A stretch of DNA of 64,000 bases, from the NCBI GenBank assembly GCA_903825445.1, contig CAIKAS010000136.1, positions 40,109 to 104,108 of the forward strand, read 5' to 3'. The DNA comes from an uncultured Acidobacteriia bacterium (GTDB lineage: Bacteria; Acidobacteriota; Terriglobia; Bryobacterales; Bryobacteraceae). The notes under the pieces were generated by a model. It saw only the letters and a program-made list of their open reading frames with translations. It was not told the origin of the DNA and searched no databases. Shown here in pieces: positions 17,735 to 26,210 of this stretch. The first letter of the stretch is position 1; each line of letters starts with the position of its first letter. The position numbers were made by a program, and so were the translations under genes.

Positions 17735-19316
17735 CGGGCTCCAGGTATGTGGCCTGCAGGACGCGTTTTGTTTCCATGTCCTGCACGAACGCGACGACGG
17801 CGAGGTTCGCGGGATCGATGGAGTACTTCTTTTCCGAAAAATGGATGGGACCGAAGCGGTCGTTGGTTATTTCGTAGTCGTCGAGGTATGACTTCAGGTC
17901 CGCGCTGATTTGCGATACGTCGAAGGTGGTTTCCACCGGCTCATTCAGCGCGAAGCCGTCGGCCATGGCACGCACGACCATGGGATGAAAGCGAATGCCG
18001 TTTTCGCCGCTGTAGCGCAATTGTTTTTCGGCCAGGGCGATTTGCAGACGCAATGGCTTTGCCGACTCTGCGCGAGCATGCACTGTCACAACACTGCCGG
18101 ATCTCGACGCGGAGACTGTCAGGCTTGCGCCTGGCGCGGACTTTAGTTCAGCTTCGATCTTCGGCTGCACTCTGGCGTAGAACGAAGGTGCGTCGGAGCG
18201 CGATCCGCCTCCGGTGAGACTTTCACCGTCCACTTCGAGGGTCGGGGTTCCCATCGCGCCATAGAACAAGAGCCGCTTCAACGTAACCGGATTCGCCATT
18301 GGATCCGGCTCCGGAATATGCTCGTGATACATGAGGACGACGAGGTCGCGTTTCCCAAAACGCTCCATGGCGGCATCGAGCGCGACGTCGGCGGCGGCGC
18401 ATGGCGAGCAGCCTGCGCCGGTGAAAAGTTCGGCAAGTACGGTTTTGGAGTGATCCGTCGTTTTATATGGCTCGACGTGGATGTTCTCCGGATACTTTCC
18501 GCGGTACGCCTGATCGAGCCAGGCGTCGAGGCCACCGGCTTCGCCAGGGTGAAGGGTCTTAAATAGCTCTTCCAGATGTTGCCGCTGCTCTAAGGTCGGC
18601 TTACCGGATAGCTGGGCGCTCACGAGTAAGTCCAGGGCGTCGGTCTTCCTGCCTGCCTGCAGTGCCAGTTCACCGAGTTCGGCCGCCGCCTGGGAGTTTT
18701 CGGCATCCGTTTTGTGCGCCTGTTCCAGGAGCAACTGGCCCTTCGCCGTATTGCCGCGCGCTACTTCGATTCGGCCCATAGTGGTCAGCAGGTCGGCGTG
18801 CACCTCATCGACATAATGCCGCAGGGTGGCGTCGGCCACCGGCATTTTCGCCCCGGCGCTCTGGCGTTTCTGTTGAGCGAACAACCGTTTTTCGTCGAAC
18901 GACTTCAGCGCGGCCGTTTCCACCCTGGCGGCAATTTCCGTCAGATCTTTTTGAGAAGCGCCGTTGGTCACCAGAATGTCTGCGACGGTGTCGAGGGCAT
19001 CCAACTTGTCGTCGGGGTCGACGCCTGTCGTCATACGCTTCACCTGATCGCGAATTTCGGCGAGTCCCTGGGGCCAGTTCTGCACCAGCGTCTTAAGAAT
19101 CAACTCTTTTGCCAGGTGCGCGCGTCCGCTCTTCGGATAGGCCGCGAGGAATTTGCGCAGCGCTTCTATACGTGCGCGAGCGTCTTTTTGAAGAACCGCT
19201 TGTTTGTAAGCGACGCGATCCGGAGTTTCGGCGGCGGGCTTGTCCTGTCCTAAGACGACGGACACCCAGGTGATCAACACGCACACGGTTAGTGCGGGCA
19301 GACGAAACGATCGCAT
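17724..19316 (-). CDS. Secreted TPR protein with DUF1223/thioredoxin-like domain
   Basis: 530 residues. A signal peptide (LTVCVLITWVSVVLGQ) precedes an all-helical N-terminal half with TPR-like repeats (about 35-260; e.g. TAKGQLLLEQAHKTDAENSQAAAELGELALQ). From about 290 a thioredoxin-fold region begins with VLAELFTGAGCSPCAAAD, whose CSPC matches the active-site pair of DUF1223-type proteins, followed by VVLMYHEHIPEPDP and the cis-Pro-like MGTPTLEVDG. A C-terminal beta-rich domain follows. First gene of a two-gene unit with the DsbD-alpha-like protein. It may be an exported oxidoreductase with a protein-docking module; substrates unknown. Confidence 0.72.
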   Translation of the reverse strand: MRSFRLPALTVCVLITWVSVVLGQDKPAAETPDRVAYKQAVLQKDARARIEALRKFLAAYPKSGRAHLAKELILKTLVQNWPQGLAEIRDQVKRMTTGVDPDDKLDALDTVADILVTNGASQKDLTEIAARVETAALKSFDEKRLFAQQKRQSAGAKMPVADATLRHYVDEVHADLLTTMGRIEVARGNTAKGQLLLEQAHKTDAENSQAAAELGELALQAGRKTDALDLLVSAQLSGKPTLEQRQHLEELFKTLHPGEAGGLDAWLDQAYRGKYPENIHVEPYKTTDHSKTVLAELFTGAGCSPCAAADVALDAAMERFGKRDLVVLMYHEHIPEPDPMANPVTLKRLLFYGAMGTPTLEVDGESLTGGGSRSDAPSFYARVQPKIEAELKSAPGASLTVSASRSGSVVTVHARAESAKPLRLQIALAEKQLRYSGENGIRFHPMVVRAMADGFALNEPVETTFDVSQISADLKSYLDDYEITNDRFGPIHFSEKKYSIDPANLAVVAFVQDMETKRVLQATYLEPDAK

Positions 19317-19351
19317 GCCCGCCAGCTTAGCACCGAGTCGCGCGCAAGATG

Positions 19352-20128
19352 TTAGTTCTCAGAAGGCTTTTCGGCGTGATCGATCACCAGGGTATCGAAA
19401 GGCGCTGTGGCTGGTTCCAGTTTCAAGCCCAACCGCTCCTGCACAGCGGTGAATACGGATGGCCCGTTGGTATCTGGCGAGGAGGCGTCGGGGCCAGGCG
19501 CTGACATGCTCTCGTAATGCCACTCCATGTCAAAGTCGTAGAAGCCTGCGAGGCCGGTCTTGTCGAACACGGGGCGTCGGGTGGCACCTGAGAGCTGGTC
19601 CATCAGATTCAACAGGTGAGAATGCACTGCTACGATCTTCATCGTTCGGTCGCCGCTGACGTTGAAGGAAAACTTCGCGTCGGGCGCGCTTTCCTTCAGC
19701 TTTGGTCCATTCTTCGCCACGACCAGATTGAGCACCGGGAGATCTTTCGGCGTGTGATGGATTTTCAGTTGAAAGCGATCCGCCAGCAAGGTCTGCATCA
19801 TTAATGGAAACTGATCCTGAGGCGGGGGCGTGTCGCCTGACGCTTTTGCTATTACCTGAAACAGTGTGGAGTCATTCAGCATGCCGTGCCGGGCCCAGGA
19901 CGGGCCACCGGAAAGCTGGAGGTCATCCATGCGCAAGCCGTAGGCGTACTCGATGAGACTGTAGAGGTCGACATGTTCGACGGTGAGGGTATTGCCGCGA
20001 ACCTGGAAGACGCCGACGCTCCCCTGCCCTGTGAATGGCTGGAGTTTGATGGAGGCTACGTCGAAGGTGGGCTGCGGCGATTGCGCGAAGGCTATGGATG
20101 CGGCGAAGAAAAACGGAAGGTATTTCAT
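19352..20128 (-). CDS. TIGR03435 family secreted protein
   Basis: 258 residues with a short signal peptide (YLPFFFAASIAFAQ). It shows the whole family pattern: FDVASIKL, DLYSLIEYAYGL, QLSGGPSW, LLADRFQLKIHHTPKDLPV, NLVVAKNGPKLKES, RPVFDKTGLAGFYDFDMEW, LGLKLEPATAPFDTLVIDHAEKPSEN. It overlaps the VOC gene upstream by four bases (ATGA), so it is the second gene of a coupled pair. No catalytic residues are evident, and the function of the family is unknown. Confidence 0.88.
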   Translation of the reverse strand: MKYLPFFFAASIAFAQSPQPTFDVASIKLQPFTGQGSVGVFQVRGNTLTVEHVDLYSLIEYAYGLRMDDLQLSGGPSWARHGMLNDSTLFQVIAKASGDTPPPQDQFPLMMQTLLADRFQLKIHHTPKDLPVLNLVVAKNGPKLKESAPDAKFSFNVSGDRTMKIVAVHSHLLNLMDQLSGATRRPVFDKTGLAGFYDFDMEWHYESMSAPGPDASSPDTNGPSVFTAVQERLGLKLEPATAPFDTLVIDHAEKPSEN

Positions 20129-20514
20129 TCAGCCTCCAGTTCGCGACCGATTTCCCAATGGTGGCCGTAGGGATCGACCACACGGCCCACTCGCCAGCCG
20201 TGACCCTCACTTACGGGCCACACGACTTTTGCCCCCGCGGCTACGGCCTGCGCGAAGGCCGCGTCGGGATCTGCAACAGTGAAGATAAGGCGCACGGAGC
20301 AGCCGCCGAGAGTCTCGGGGCCGGAATTTCCTTGTTCCGGAGATTCATCGCTCACCCAGAATTCCGCTCCGCCGACGGAGAGCCTGGCTACGATGCCTTT
20401 GTCGCCGCCGTCCAGACGGTAGACTTCCGTGGCGGAGAAGGCGGTTTGGTAGAACGCTACGGCTTCCCTGCTGCCGCGGACTGCCAGCCATGGTGTGATT
20501 TTGGGCGCCAGCAT
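20125..20514 (-). CDS. VOC superfamily (glyoxalase/PhnB-like) protein
   Basis: 129 residues forming one complete pair of beta-alpha-beta-beta-beta modules: AVAFYQTAFSATEVYRL and FTVADPDAAFAQAVAAGAKVV, ending with VVDPYGHHWEIG, the PhnB/glyoxalase-type signature in which the final Glu usually binds metal. The VOC fold covers glyoxalases, dioxygenases and resistance proteins, so the reaction cannot be named. It is the first gene of a pair with the TIGR03435 gene. Confidence 0.85.
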   Translation of the reverse strand: MLAPKITPWLAVRGSREAVAFYQTAFSATEVYRLDGGDKGIVARLSVGGAEFWVSDESPEQGNSGPETLGGCSVRLIFTVADPDAAFAQAVAAGAKVVWPVSEGHGWRVGRVVDPYGHHWEIGRELEAE

Positions 20515-20570
20515 TGTGAGTGGAGTCTCTCCCTGTAGAAATACAATACCAGGAAATGGGACTGTGCTTG

Positions 20571-20625
20571 TGGAGCCGCCTGGAAAGGCGGCTGCGGGCA
20601 GGATTGCCCGCCCTCCAATCTGCGC
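20571..20625. repeat. Double-hairpin dispersed repeat, copy 2
   Basis: Two adjacent stem-loops: GCCGCC (TGGAAA) GGCGGC and GCGGGCA (GGAT) TGCCCGC. Nearly identical to 17201-17254 and in the same orientation. Sits between the VOC gene and the end of the oxidoreductase gene, where it may also act as a terminator. Confidence 0.75.
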
Positions 20626-20641
20626 TTCAAACTCACAGCGG

Positions 20642-22126
20642 TTAGCCGACTTTGAAGGGGGGCTTCAGGAATTTGTTGGCGTCCTTGTTGTTGGTAAAGA
20701 TGCCCTTTGCGTCGTCCCATTCCAGTTTGCCATCCACGCGCAGAGAGATCACTCCCAGCAGCATCCATGAAACGAACGGCACGGCGACGTTGAAGTTGGA
20801 GCAGGCCGGATCACCACCCTTGCAGGCGCGGATCCAATCCTGGTAATGGCCTGGCGAGCGGGTGAGCAACTGGTCAGGGAACTTGTAGTCCTTCATCTTT
20901 TCGACGGCGGGGATTAGTCGGGTCTGTTCGCCGTAGGTACCCGTCGTCATCATGCCTTTGTCGCCGATGAAGACGCTGCCGTTGGGGCTCGGGCGCTTGA
21001 CTTCCGGCGGCAGCACGGCCTGGTAGGCATCCCAATTGAAGACGCCGCCGATGTAGCCGGTTTTCGGAGCTGGCGTCGCAGGCACGCCCGGTTTGCGGGG
21101 TACAGAAGGCAGATCGCCCAGAAGTTCGCCGGCGGGGACGCCATCGATTTTGGGGGATTCTTTCAGACCGTCGTGCCAGAAGAGCTTGAGGGCTGGCATG
21201 TTGCCGCGAGCAGGAAAGTCGAACCGGACGATCGACTTCTTCGGGTACATGAAGGTGCTGGCGCCTTCCTTCATGATGCATTCGACACTGGTGGGCGCGC
21301 CGAGTTTGAGAGCGAGGTTGGGAGCTCCGAGGATGTGGCAGGCCATATCGCCGATGGCTCCGCAGCCGAAATCGAAGAAGCCGCGCCAGTTGAAGGGCTG
21401 ATAAAAATTGCCGTACTGATTGGGATAGCCTTCGCCACCGGTGGTGTAGGCGCGCTTCTCAAGCGGACCCTGCCAGAGGTTCCAGTCGAGTGTTGCGGGC
21501 GGATCATTGGGGGCAGGGATTGAAGTGAGACCCTGCGGCCACCAGGGGCGGTCGGTCCAGGCGTGGACTTCGGTCACGTTGCCCAACTGGCCGGACCAGA
21601 CGATTACGGCGGCCTGCCGGGTGCCTTCATTCGAGTAGCCCTGGTTGCCCATCTGGGTGGCAACTTTGTATTTCTGCGCCGTTTCCAGCATTAACCGTGC
21701 TTCGGCGATGGTATGGACAAGCGGCTTCTGGGTGTAAACATGCTTGCCGCGTTCCATGGCGGCGATGGCGGCGGTAGCGTGCATGAAGTCCGGGATGGTG
21801 ACGATGCAGGCGTCGATATCTTTGCCCTTCTCATCGAGCATCTTGCGGAAGTCTTTGAACTTGGGGACATCGGGATACTGCTTGTATTTGTTGGCGGCGC
21901 TCTTGTCGTCGACGTCGCAGAGGGCAACGATGTTCTCGGCCTTGCAGCCATCGATATCGCTGGAGGCCTTGCCGCCCGCGCCGATGGAGGCGATGTTTAG
22001 TTTCTCATTCGGGGACTTATACCCGGCGGCGGCAAGGGAGGGCACAGAGCCAAAACCGCGCGGGGGAATGGCTCCGGCGAGAAGAGAACCGTAGAAGAAG
22101 TATCGTCTGGAAAAATTGTTACTCAT
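20642..22126 (-). CDS. Tat-exported Gfo/Idh/MocA family oxidoreductase
   Basis: 494 residues from ATG 22126. The N-terminus SRRYFFYGSLLAGA looks like a twin-arginine signal, as in many acidobacterial members of this family. The Rossmann fold follows (LNIASIGAGGKASSDIDG, IVALCDVD), then the family EKP-like catalytic segment GKHVYTQKPLVHTIAEA with the conserved Lys-Pro, and the C-terminal beta-sheet domain (FNWRGFFDFGCGAIGDMACHILGAPNLAL). Such enzymes oxidise or reduce sugars and cyclitols with NAD(P) bound tightly. The substrate is unknown; the neighbouring esterase suggests, weakly, carbohydrate turnover. Confidence 0.87.
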   Translation of the reverse strand: MSNNFSRRYFFYGSLLAGAIPPRGFGSVPSLAAAGYKSPNEKLNIASIGAGGKASSDIDGCKAENIVALCDVDDKSAANKYKQYPDVPKFKDFRKMLDEKGKDIDACIVTIPDFMHATAAIAAMERGKHVYTQKPLVHTIAEARLMLETAQKYKVATQMGNQGYSNEGTRQAAVIVWSGQLGNVTEVHAWTDRPWWPQGLTSIPAPNDPPATLDWNLWQGPLEKRAYTTGGEGYPNQYGNFYQPFNWRGFFDFGCGAIGDMACHILGAPNLALKLGAPTSVECIMKEGASTFMYPKKSIVRFDFPARGNMPALKLFWHDGLKESPKIDGVPAGELLGDLPSVPRKPGVPATPAPKTGYIGGVFNWDAYQAVLPPEVKRPSPNGSVFIGDKGMMTTGTYGEQTRLIPAVEKMKDYKFPDQLLTRSPGHYQDWIRACKGGDPACSNFNVAVPFVSWMLLGVISLRVDGKLEWDDAKGIFTNNKDANKFLKPPFKVG

Positions 22127-22197
22127 GGCTAGAACCTTATAACGTTGCAATCATCATATACCGGGGAGTACGGTCAATTAGCCGCTCCAGGGTTTCA

Positions 22198-22235
22198 CGC
22201 AGAGTTCGCAGTGACCCGCAGAGTCCGCGGAGAAG
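22198..22235. repeat. Imperfect 19-base tandem repeat (CGCAGAG type)
   Basis: Units begin CGCAGAGTTCGC (22198-22216) and CGCAGAGTCCGC (22217-22235). Located between the oxidoreductase start and the end of the upstream SGNH hydrolase gene. CGCAGAG strings of this kind recur between genes in many genomes of related phyla, from memory. Confidence 0.35.
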
Positions 22236-22239
22236 AATT

Positions 22240-23001
22240 TTATTTTTTTAAGGCCTGGTCGATGGCTGCCTGCACTACGGGAACCATCAGGTTGTAGCCT
22301 TGCTCGTTGGGGTGGAGGCCGTCGGCGGAAATGCCGGGTTTGAGCATGCCTTTGTCGTCGACTAGCGCGCTGAAGTAGTCGCAGTAGATGGCGCCGACCT
22401 GCGCGGCGTACGACTTCATCCATGCATTAACGCGGAGAATGTCGGCTGGCGGGCGACCCTCGCTCATTTTTGTGCGACCGTAATCCGCGACAGGCGTGAC
22501 GGAGCAGAGAACGACCTTGATGCCGTGGGCGTGGGCGAGTTCGGTGATGGCCATTACGTTCTCTTCGATCATGGCCAGGGTGGTGGGACCGTTGTTGCGC
22601 GCGATGTCGTTAGTTCCGGCAAGGAGAACGACTACGGCGGGCTTCAGATCGATCACGTCGGGGTACATGCGGACGAGCATTTGGGAGAGCACCTGGCCGC
22701 TGATGCCGCGGTTGACGTAGGGCTTCGAGGGGAAGAAATTGGCGAGTTTCCAGCCGTCTGTGATGGAGTCGCCGAAGAAGACGACGCGGTTGGGCTCGGC
22801 GGGCTGGGCTTTGAGCTTTTCGTTATCCGCGTGATAGCGGCCAAGGCCGTTCCAATCCTGCAGGGCGTTGGCCAGCGTCTGCGCCGATCCGAGGAGGCAG
22901 CATTGGGTGCGGGGCGGATTGTAGTCGTCGGAAATCTGGGCGGACAGGGCGATTGGCAGAGCCAGGGAGGCGAGCAGGAGGAAGGACGATGGTCTTGGCA
23001 T
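22240..23001 (-). CDS. Secreted SGNH/GDSL-type hydrolase
   Basis: 253 residues from ATG 23001. The signal peptide is PSSFLLLASLALPIALSAQ. The four SGNH blocks are present in order: FFGDSITDGW with nucleophile Ser, NRGISGQ with the oxyanion Gly, LLAGTNDIARN with Asn, and DGLHPNEQGY with the catalytic Asp and His. These enzymes are esterases or acetylhydrolases acting on carbohydrate esters or lipids. An extra Cys-containing insert (PPRTQCCLLG) lies before the first block, seen in some acidobacterial homologues. Likely periplasmic or secreted. Confidence 0.88.
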   Translation of the reverse strand: MPRPSSFLLLASLALPIALSAQISDDYNPPRTQCCLLGSAQTLANALQDWNGLGRYHADNEKLKAQPAEPNRVVFFGDSITDGWKLANFFPSKPYVNRGISGQVLSQMLVRMYPDVIDLKPAVVVLLAGTNDIARNNGPTTLAMIEENVMAITELAHAHGIKVVLCSVTPVADYGRTKMSEGRPPADILRVNAWMKSYAAQVGAIYCDYFSALVDDKGMLKPGISADGLHPNEQGYNLMVPVVQAAIDQALKK

Positions 23002-23171
23002 GTGTCGGTTGGAATTATATAACGACGGGGCGGAAGGTATGCGAATTTGCATATTTTTAAACTTCGCACGGAAACCCCGGCGGCGGTAAATCGTCTATCC
23101 GATCGGAAGCCCAAACCGGTATCATCCGGGGGCGGAAAATCCAAAAATCCAACATTGAACAGGAGTCAACC

Positions 23172-23732
23172 ATGTCTGTTTTTGCGAGTATTCGTGCGTC
23201 GCTCCTTACGGCGACGCTGCTGACCGGATGGGTCGTTTTCACGACTCCCGCCACGGCGGCCGATAATGCTGAATCGGATCAGGTATCGGCGAGTCTTTCG
23301 GACGCAAGGATGCAGGCGTTCCAACTCAAAGAGGACGCCAGTTTGCTGGAGAGCTACACGAGGTCGAGCGTGAGTTGGGAGTCGCACCAATCGGCCATCC
23401 TCAAGATCAAGGACGACGTAAACAAGATGGCGGGAGAGCTGACGCGCCTGCAGGAGAGCCGCGACGGGGCGGCGCCCTGGCAGCGGGCCGCGATCGACCG
23501 CATCGTGCCGGTCGCGAAGGAACTGGCAGCCAACACCACGACGGCTCTCGAAGCGCTGAACAAGAATCCGCGGCAGGTACACACGCCCGCTTACCAGGAA
23601 TACCTGGAAGCCATTTACGACGCCGCAAATAATATGGCGGCCACTATTGCGGATTTTTCCAATTACGGGAAAACGAAGGAACGGCTGGACCGGCTGGCTA
23701 AGAAGCTTGAAATTCCGGAGAGCGCCCACTAG
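23172..23732 (+). CDS. Secreted all-helical protein of unknown function
   Basis: 186 residues from ATG 23172, with AGGAG eight bases upstream. The signal peptide ends TTPATAADNA. The mature part is almost entirely amphipathic helix, rich in Ala, Glu, Lys and Gln, with no Cys, probably a helical bundle or coiled coil. It stands alone, with a terminator after it. No family recognised; periplasmic location is inferred. Confidence 0.65.
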   Translation: MSVFASIRASLLTATLLTGWVVFTTPATAADNAESDQVSASLSDARMQAFQLKEDASLLESYTRSSVSWESHQSAILKIKDDVNKMAGELTRLQESRDGAAPWQRAAIDRIVPVAKELAANTTTALEALNKNPRQVHTPAYQEYLEAIYDAANNMAATIADFSNYGKTKERLDRLAKKLEIPESAH

Positions 23733-23755
23733 AGTTCCGAACAAATCGGGAGTGC

Positions 23756-23788
23756 GTGCGGTCCGTTTTCGGCGGGCCGCACGTTTCT
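23756..23788. terminator. Terminator shared by convergent genes
   Basis: GTGCGGTCCG (23756-23765) pairs over 10 positions, one G-U, with CGGGCCGCAC (23773-23782), followed by GTTTCT on the plus strand. It lies between the helical protein and the end of the CPBP protease gene. Confidence 0.6.
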
Positions 23789-24773
23789 ATTGAAGGAACA
23801 TTTTCCAGACCGCCACTGTTAAGGCGTGCGCCACCATGCCGGCCTGAATGCCGCCGGTTTGTCGACGGGCGAGGCCGCAAAAGAGGCCGAGGACGGCGGC
23901 CACGGCGGAGAAGCGCCAGTTGGGAAAGCCTCCGTGGAAATGGAAGCTGAGGTGGATGCTGCCGAAGAGGAGCGAGGTAATTACGAGGGCGGCTATGGGG
24001 CTGGATAGCCACTTTTCAAACCATGGCTGGAGGAGTCCGCGAAAGATGAATTCTTCGGAAATGGAGACGGTCCAGAGGATGCCGAAGAAGGTGCCGATGG
24101 TCAGGATGATGTTCACCGGGTGCTGTTTGATGATGACGAGGCCGAGCGCCCGGTAAACCAGTCCGGCAGTTGGCATGAGGAAGGCAAACCAGCGGAGTCC
24201 GGCGAGGAATTCGGAGCGGGTGGGCAGGAAGCGGTAGTCGGCGGTGATGCCACCTCGGATGGCGGTGAATGACGTGGCCATGACGCGGATGAGCATCAGG
24301 TGTCCGAGGATGGAGATTTCTAATTTCGGCAGCGGTGGCGGGTAGATTGTGGTGAATATTTTAAAAAGCAGGATGTAGGCGAATACGCAGAGGTAGAGCA
24401 GGTCGGCAACCGGGTGGGCGGGGAGCAGAACGTACCAGAAGCAGGTTACGAGGGCAATACCACACAACATCATGAGGGATGGCGCGCTGAAATGGCCGGT
24501 GAGGAGCACGTAGATCAGCCAGGGAGCGAGGGCGCTGGCGGCCAGAATTGACGCGGCGCGGACTTTACCGCCGGACATCAGACGGTCGCGGGCGGCGGGG
24601 AAGCCGGGCAGCAGGTAGAACGGGTATTCGGCGAGAAAAGCCAGGACGATCGGCACGGCGAGCGCGGCCGGTACGGGTTTGACCCGGGTGTAAACGAGGG
24701 CGGCGGCGCAGAGAAGGAGCCAGCCGATCCAGATGGCGTTGCGGAAATTCCTGATGGAGGCGGGCGCGGGCAT
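23787..24773 (-). CDS. CPBP family intramembrane metalloprotease
   Basis: 328 residues with about eight hydrophobic segments. The CPBP (Abi/CAAX-protease) motifs are complete: EEFIFRG (EExxxR), FGSIHLSFHFH (FxxxH) and the last-helix HALTVAVW. Bacterial members act in membrane peptide cleavage or processing and some protect against bacteriocins. Its ATG overlaps the stop of the upstream YkgJ-family gene (TGATG), so the two are translationally coupled. Confidence 0.85.
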   Translation of the reverse strand: MPAPASIRNFRNAIWIGWLLLCAAALVYTRVKPVPAALAVPIVLAFLAEYPFYLLPGFPAARDRLMSGGKVRAASILAASALAPWLIYVLLTGHFSAPSLMMLCGIALVTCFWYVLLPAHPVADLLYLCVFAYILLFKIFTTIYPPPLPKLEISILGHLMLIRVMATSFTAIRGGITADYRFLPTRSEFLAGLRWFAFLMPTAGLVYRALGLVIIKQHPVNIILTIGTFFGILWTVSISEEFIFRGLLQPWFEKWLSSPIAALVITSLLFGSIHLSFHFHGGFPNWRFSAVAAVLGLFCGLARRQTGGIQAGMVAHALTVAVWKMFLQ

Positions 24774-25201
24774 CAGGCGTTGAGCGGATTGGCGTCACGC
24801 ATGGTTTGGGCGATGCCGCGGGCGGTTTCGATATTCACGAGCGGACCTTTGCCGATGCCTGGACACCAATTGGCAGTTTTCAGCCATTCGCGCTTATCGT
24901 CGACGAGTTCCGGCCAGAAGGGGAAAGTGCTGCATTGCAAGGGCTTGGCCAGATGGACGGAGCAGCCATCGGGCTTCAGAAAGACGCACTGCACGTGCCG
25001 GGGGACGCGGAGGCGGCGCAGGTTTTTGGTGCGATACACATACTTCTTTTCAAATGCCCTGGCCGACATGCCGGTATAGCGCGCGAGGCGGGTGAGGTCG
25101 TCTTCGGTCAGGTAGACGAAGCCCTGTTGTTCGCAGCATTTGGTGCAGCCGGACTGGCACTGGAATCGCAAGATGGAACCGATTGTGAGCGGGTAAGCCA
25201 A
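24773..25201 (-). CDS. YkgJ family cysteine-cluster protein
   Basis: 142 residues with the family's cysteine pattern: CQSGCTKCC near the N-terminus, then CVFL...GCSVH, PLQCSTFPFWPE and WCPGIG. Eight conserved Cys suggest a bound metal or Fe-S/zinc cluster; the biochemical role of YkgJ proteins is not established. First gene of a coupled pair with the CPBP protease. Confidence 0.82.
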   Translation of the reverse strand: MAYPLTIGSILRFQCQSGCTKCCEQQGFVYLTEDDLTRLARYTGMSARAFEKKYVYRTKNLRRLRVPRHVQCVFLKPDGCSVHLAKPLQCSTFPFWPELVDDKREWLKTANWCPGIGKGPLVNIETARGIAQTMRDANPLNA

Positions 25202-25317
25202 GTATACCGTTCAGAATTCTGGCTGGCCATGGTCAGAATCGGGCAGATAGAAAAATTTGCGCAGAGACGTGATCCGTCCGGACGATTCTGCCGTATATTG
25301 TAAGCAGGGGCGCTTTC

Positions 25318-25821
25318 ATGTTTCGGCAAGAAAAGTTCGCGGAAATGAAGTCTCACTTTCGGTACTGGGGCTTCTTACTGTTGAAACTTGTCGCGGCTGC
25401 AGTCGGAGCGATGGCCAGCCTCTGGTTTCTGAATCTGTTCTGGCGGCCCTATACGCCGATGCTGGCGCTGATCAACTCGTACCAGTTCAGTTATGACCTT
25501 GTGTACACGACGCTGGTCGGCGTCTGGTTCCTGTTTGCCTATGGGCTGTTTTACCTTGCGGTATGGGATCAGCGGTACAGGTGCCGAACCTGTCTGCGGA
25601 AGCTCCGGATGCCGATTGAGACCGGGTCGTGGGGCTACATGCTGCAACTGGGTCGGCCGCAGATCGAATATATCTGCCCTTATGGACACGGCAAGCTGAA
25701 CGTGGAGGAAGTCCAGATTTCCGGTACCGTGTCGCCGGCGTGGACAGAACAGGGCGATATTTGGGAAGAGCTGTTCGCCGGCAGCGGGACGTCCGATAAA
25801 GAGACGGATCAGGATCGGTGA
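25318..25821 (+). CDS. Two-helix membrane protein with zinc-ribbon-like domain
   Basis: 167 residues from ATG 25318. Two transmembrane segments (LLLKLVAAAVGAMASLWFL and TTLVGVWFLFAYGLFYLAVW) are followed by a cytoplasmic domain with CRTC and CPYGH, a possible Cys3His zinc site. The C-terminus is acidic. It ends four bases into the next gene and is co-translated with it. No family recognised. Confidence 0.65.
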   Translation: MFRQEKFAEMKSHFRYWGFLLLKLVAAAVGAMASLWFLNLFWRPYTPMLALINSYQFSYDLVYTTLVGVWFLFAYGLFYLAVWDQRYRCRTCLRKLRMPIETGSWGYMLQLGRPQIEYICPYGHGKLNVEEVQISGTVSPAWTEQGDIWEELFAGSGTSDKETDQDR

Positions 25822-26195
25822 CGGGTTCGCTGAGCGAATTGGGACTGGCTGATCCGGGGACGAAACTGCCGCTTTGGCGGCTGGTATCGGGCTGCACTGT
25901 TCTGGCGATTCTGGTGGCACTGCTGGTGCAAGCGGCGTCGGTTTATGTGGATAACTTCCTTCTGGATCGCTACATGCGTGAATTGGCAGGGCAGGCGGAA
26001 GCTGCGGCTAAGTCAGATGCCGATTTGACGGCCAGCATTCTGGGTCGCGCCCATCGCCTAGGGTTGCCAGTTCGCGCGAACGATATTCAAATTACGCGCG
26101 AAGGCGGGCATCCGCACGTCAAGATCCTGAAATATACGGTACAGACGAAGCTGATCGGGATGGATCTGCGACTGCCTGAGGCGTCGTCCAGGTAA
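25818..26195 (+). CDS. Single-pass membrane protein, unknown
   Basis: 125 residues starting at GTG 25818, which overlaps the previous stop (GTGA). One transmembrane helix (LVSGCTVLAILVALLVQAASVYV) is followed by an extracytoplasmic domain with two short strands (DIQITREGGHPHVKILKYTVQ). It probably forms a complex with the zinc-ribbon membrane protein encoded just before it. No family recognised. Confidence 0.6.
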   Translation: MTGSLSELGLADPGTKLPLWRLVSGCTVLAILVALLVQAASVYVDNFLLDRYMRELAGQAEAAAKSDADLTASILGRAHRLGLPVRANDIQITREGGHPHVKILKYTVQTKLIGMDLRLPEASSR

Positions 26196-26210
26196 GGCCA
26201 GGCGCTCCGT

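Noticed and set aside
23066..23254. Short frames antisense to the helical secreted protein
   Set aside because: No ribosome binding site; the plus-strand gene with AGGAG explains the region.
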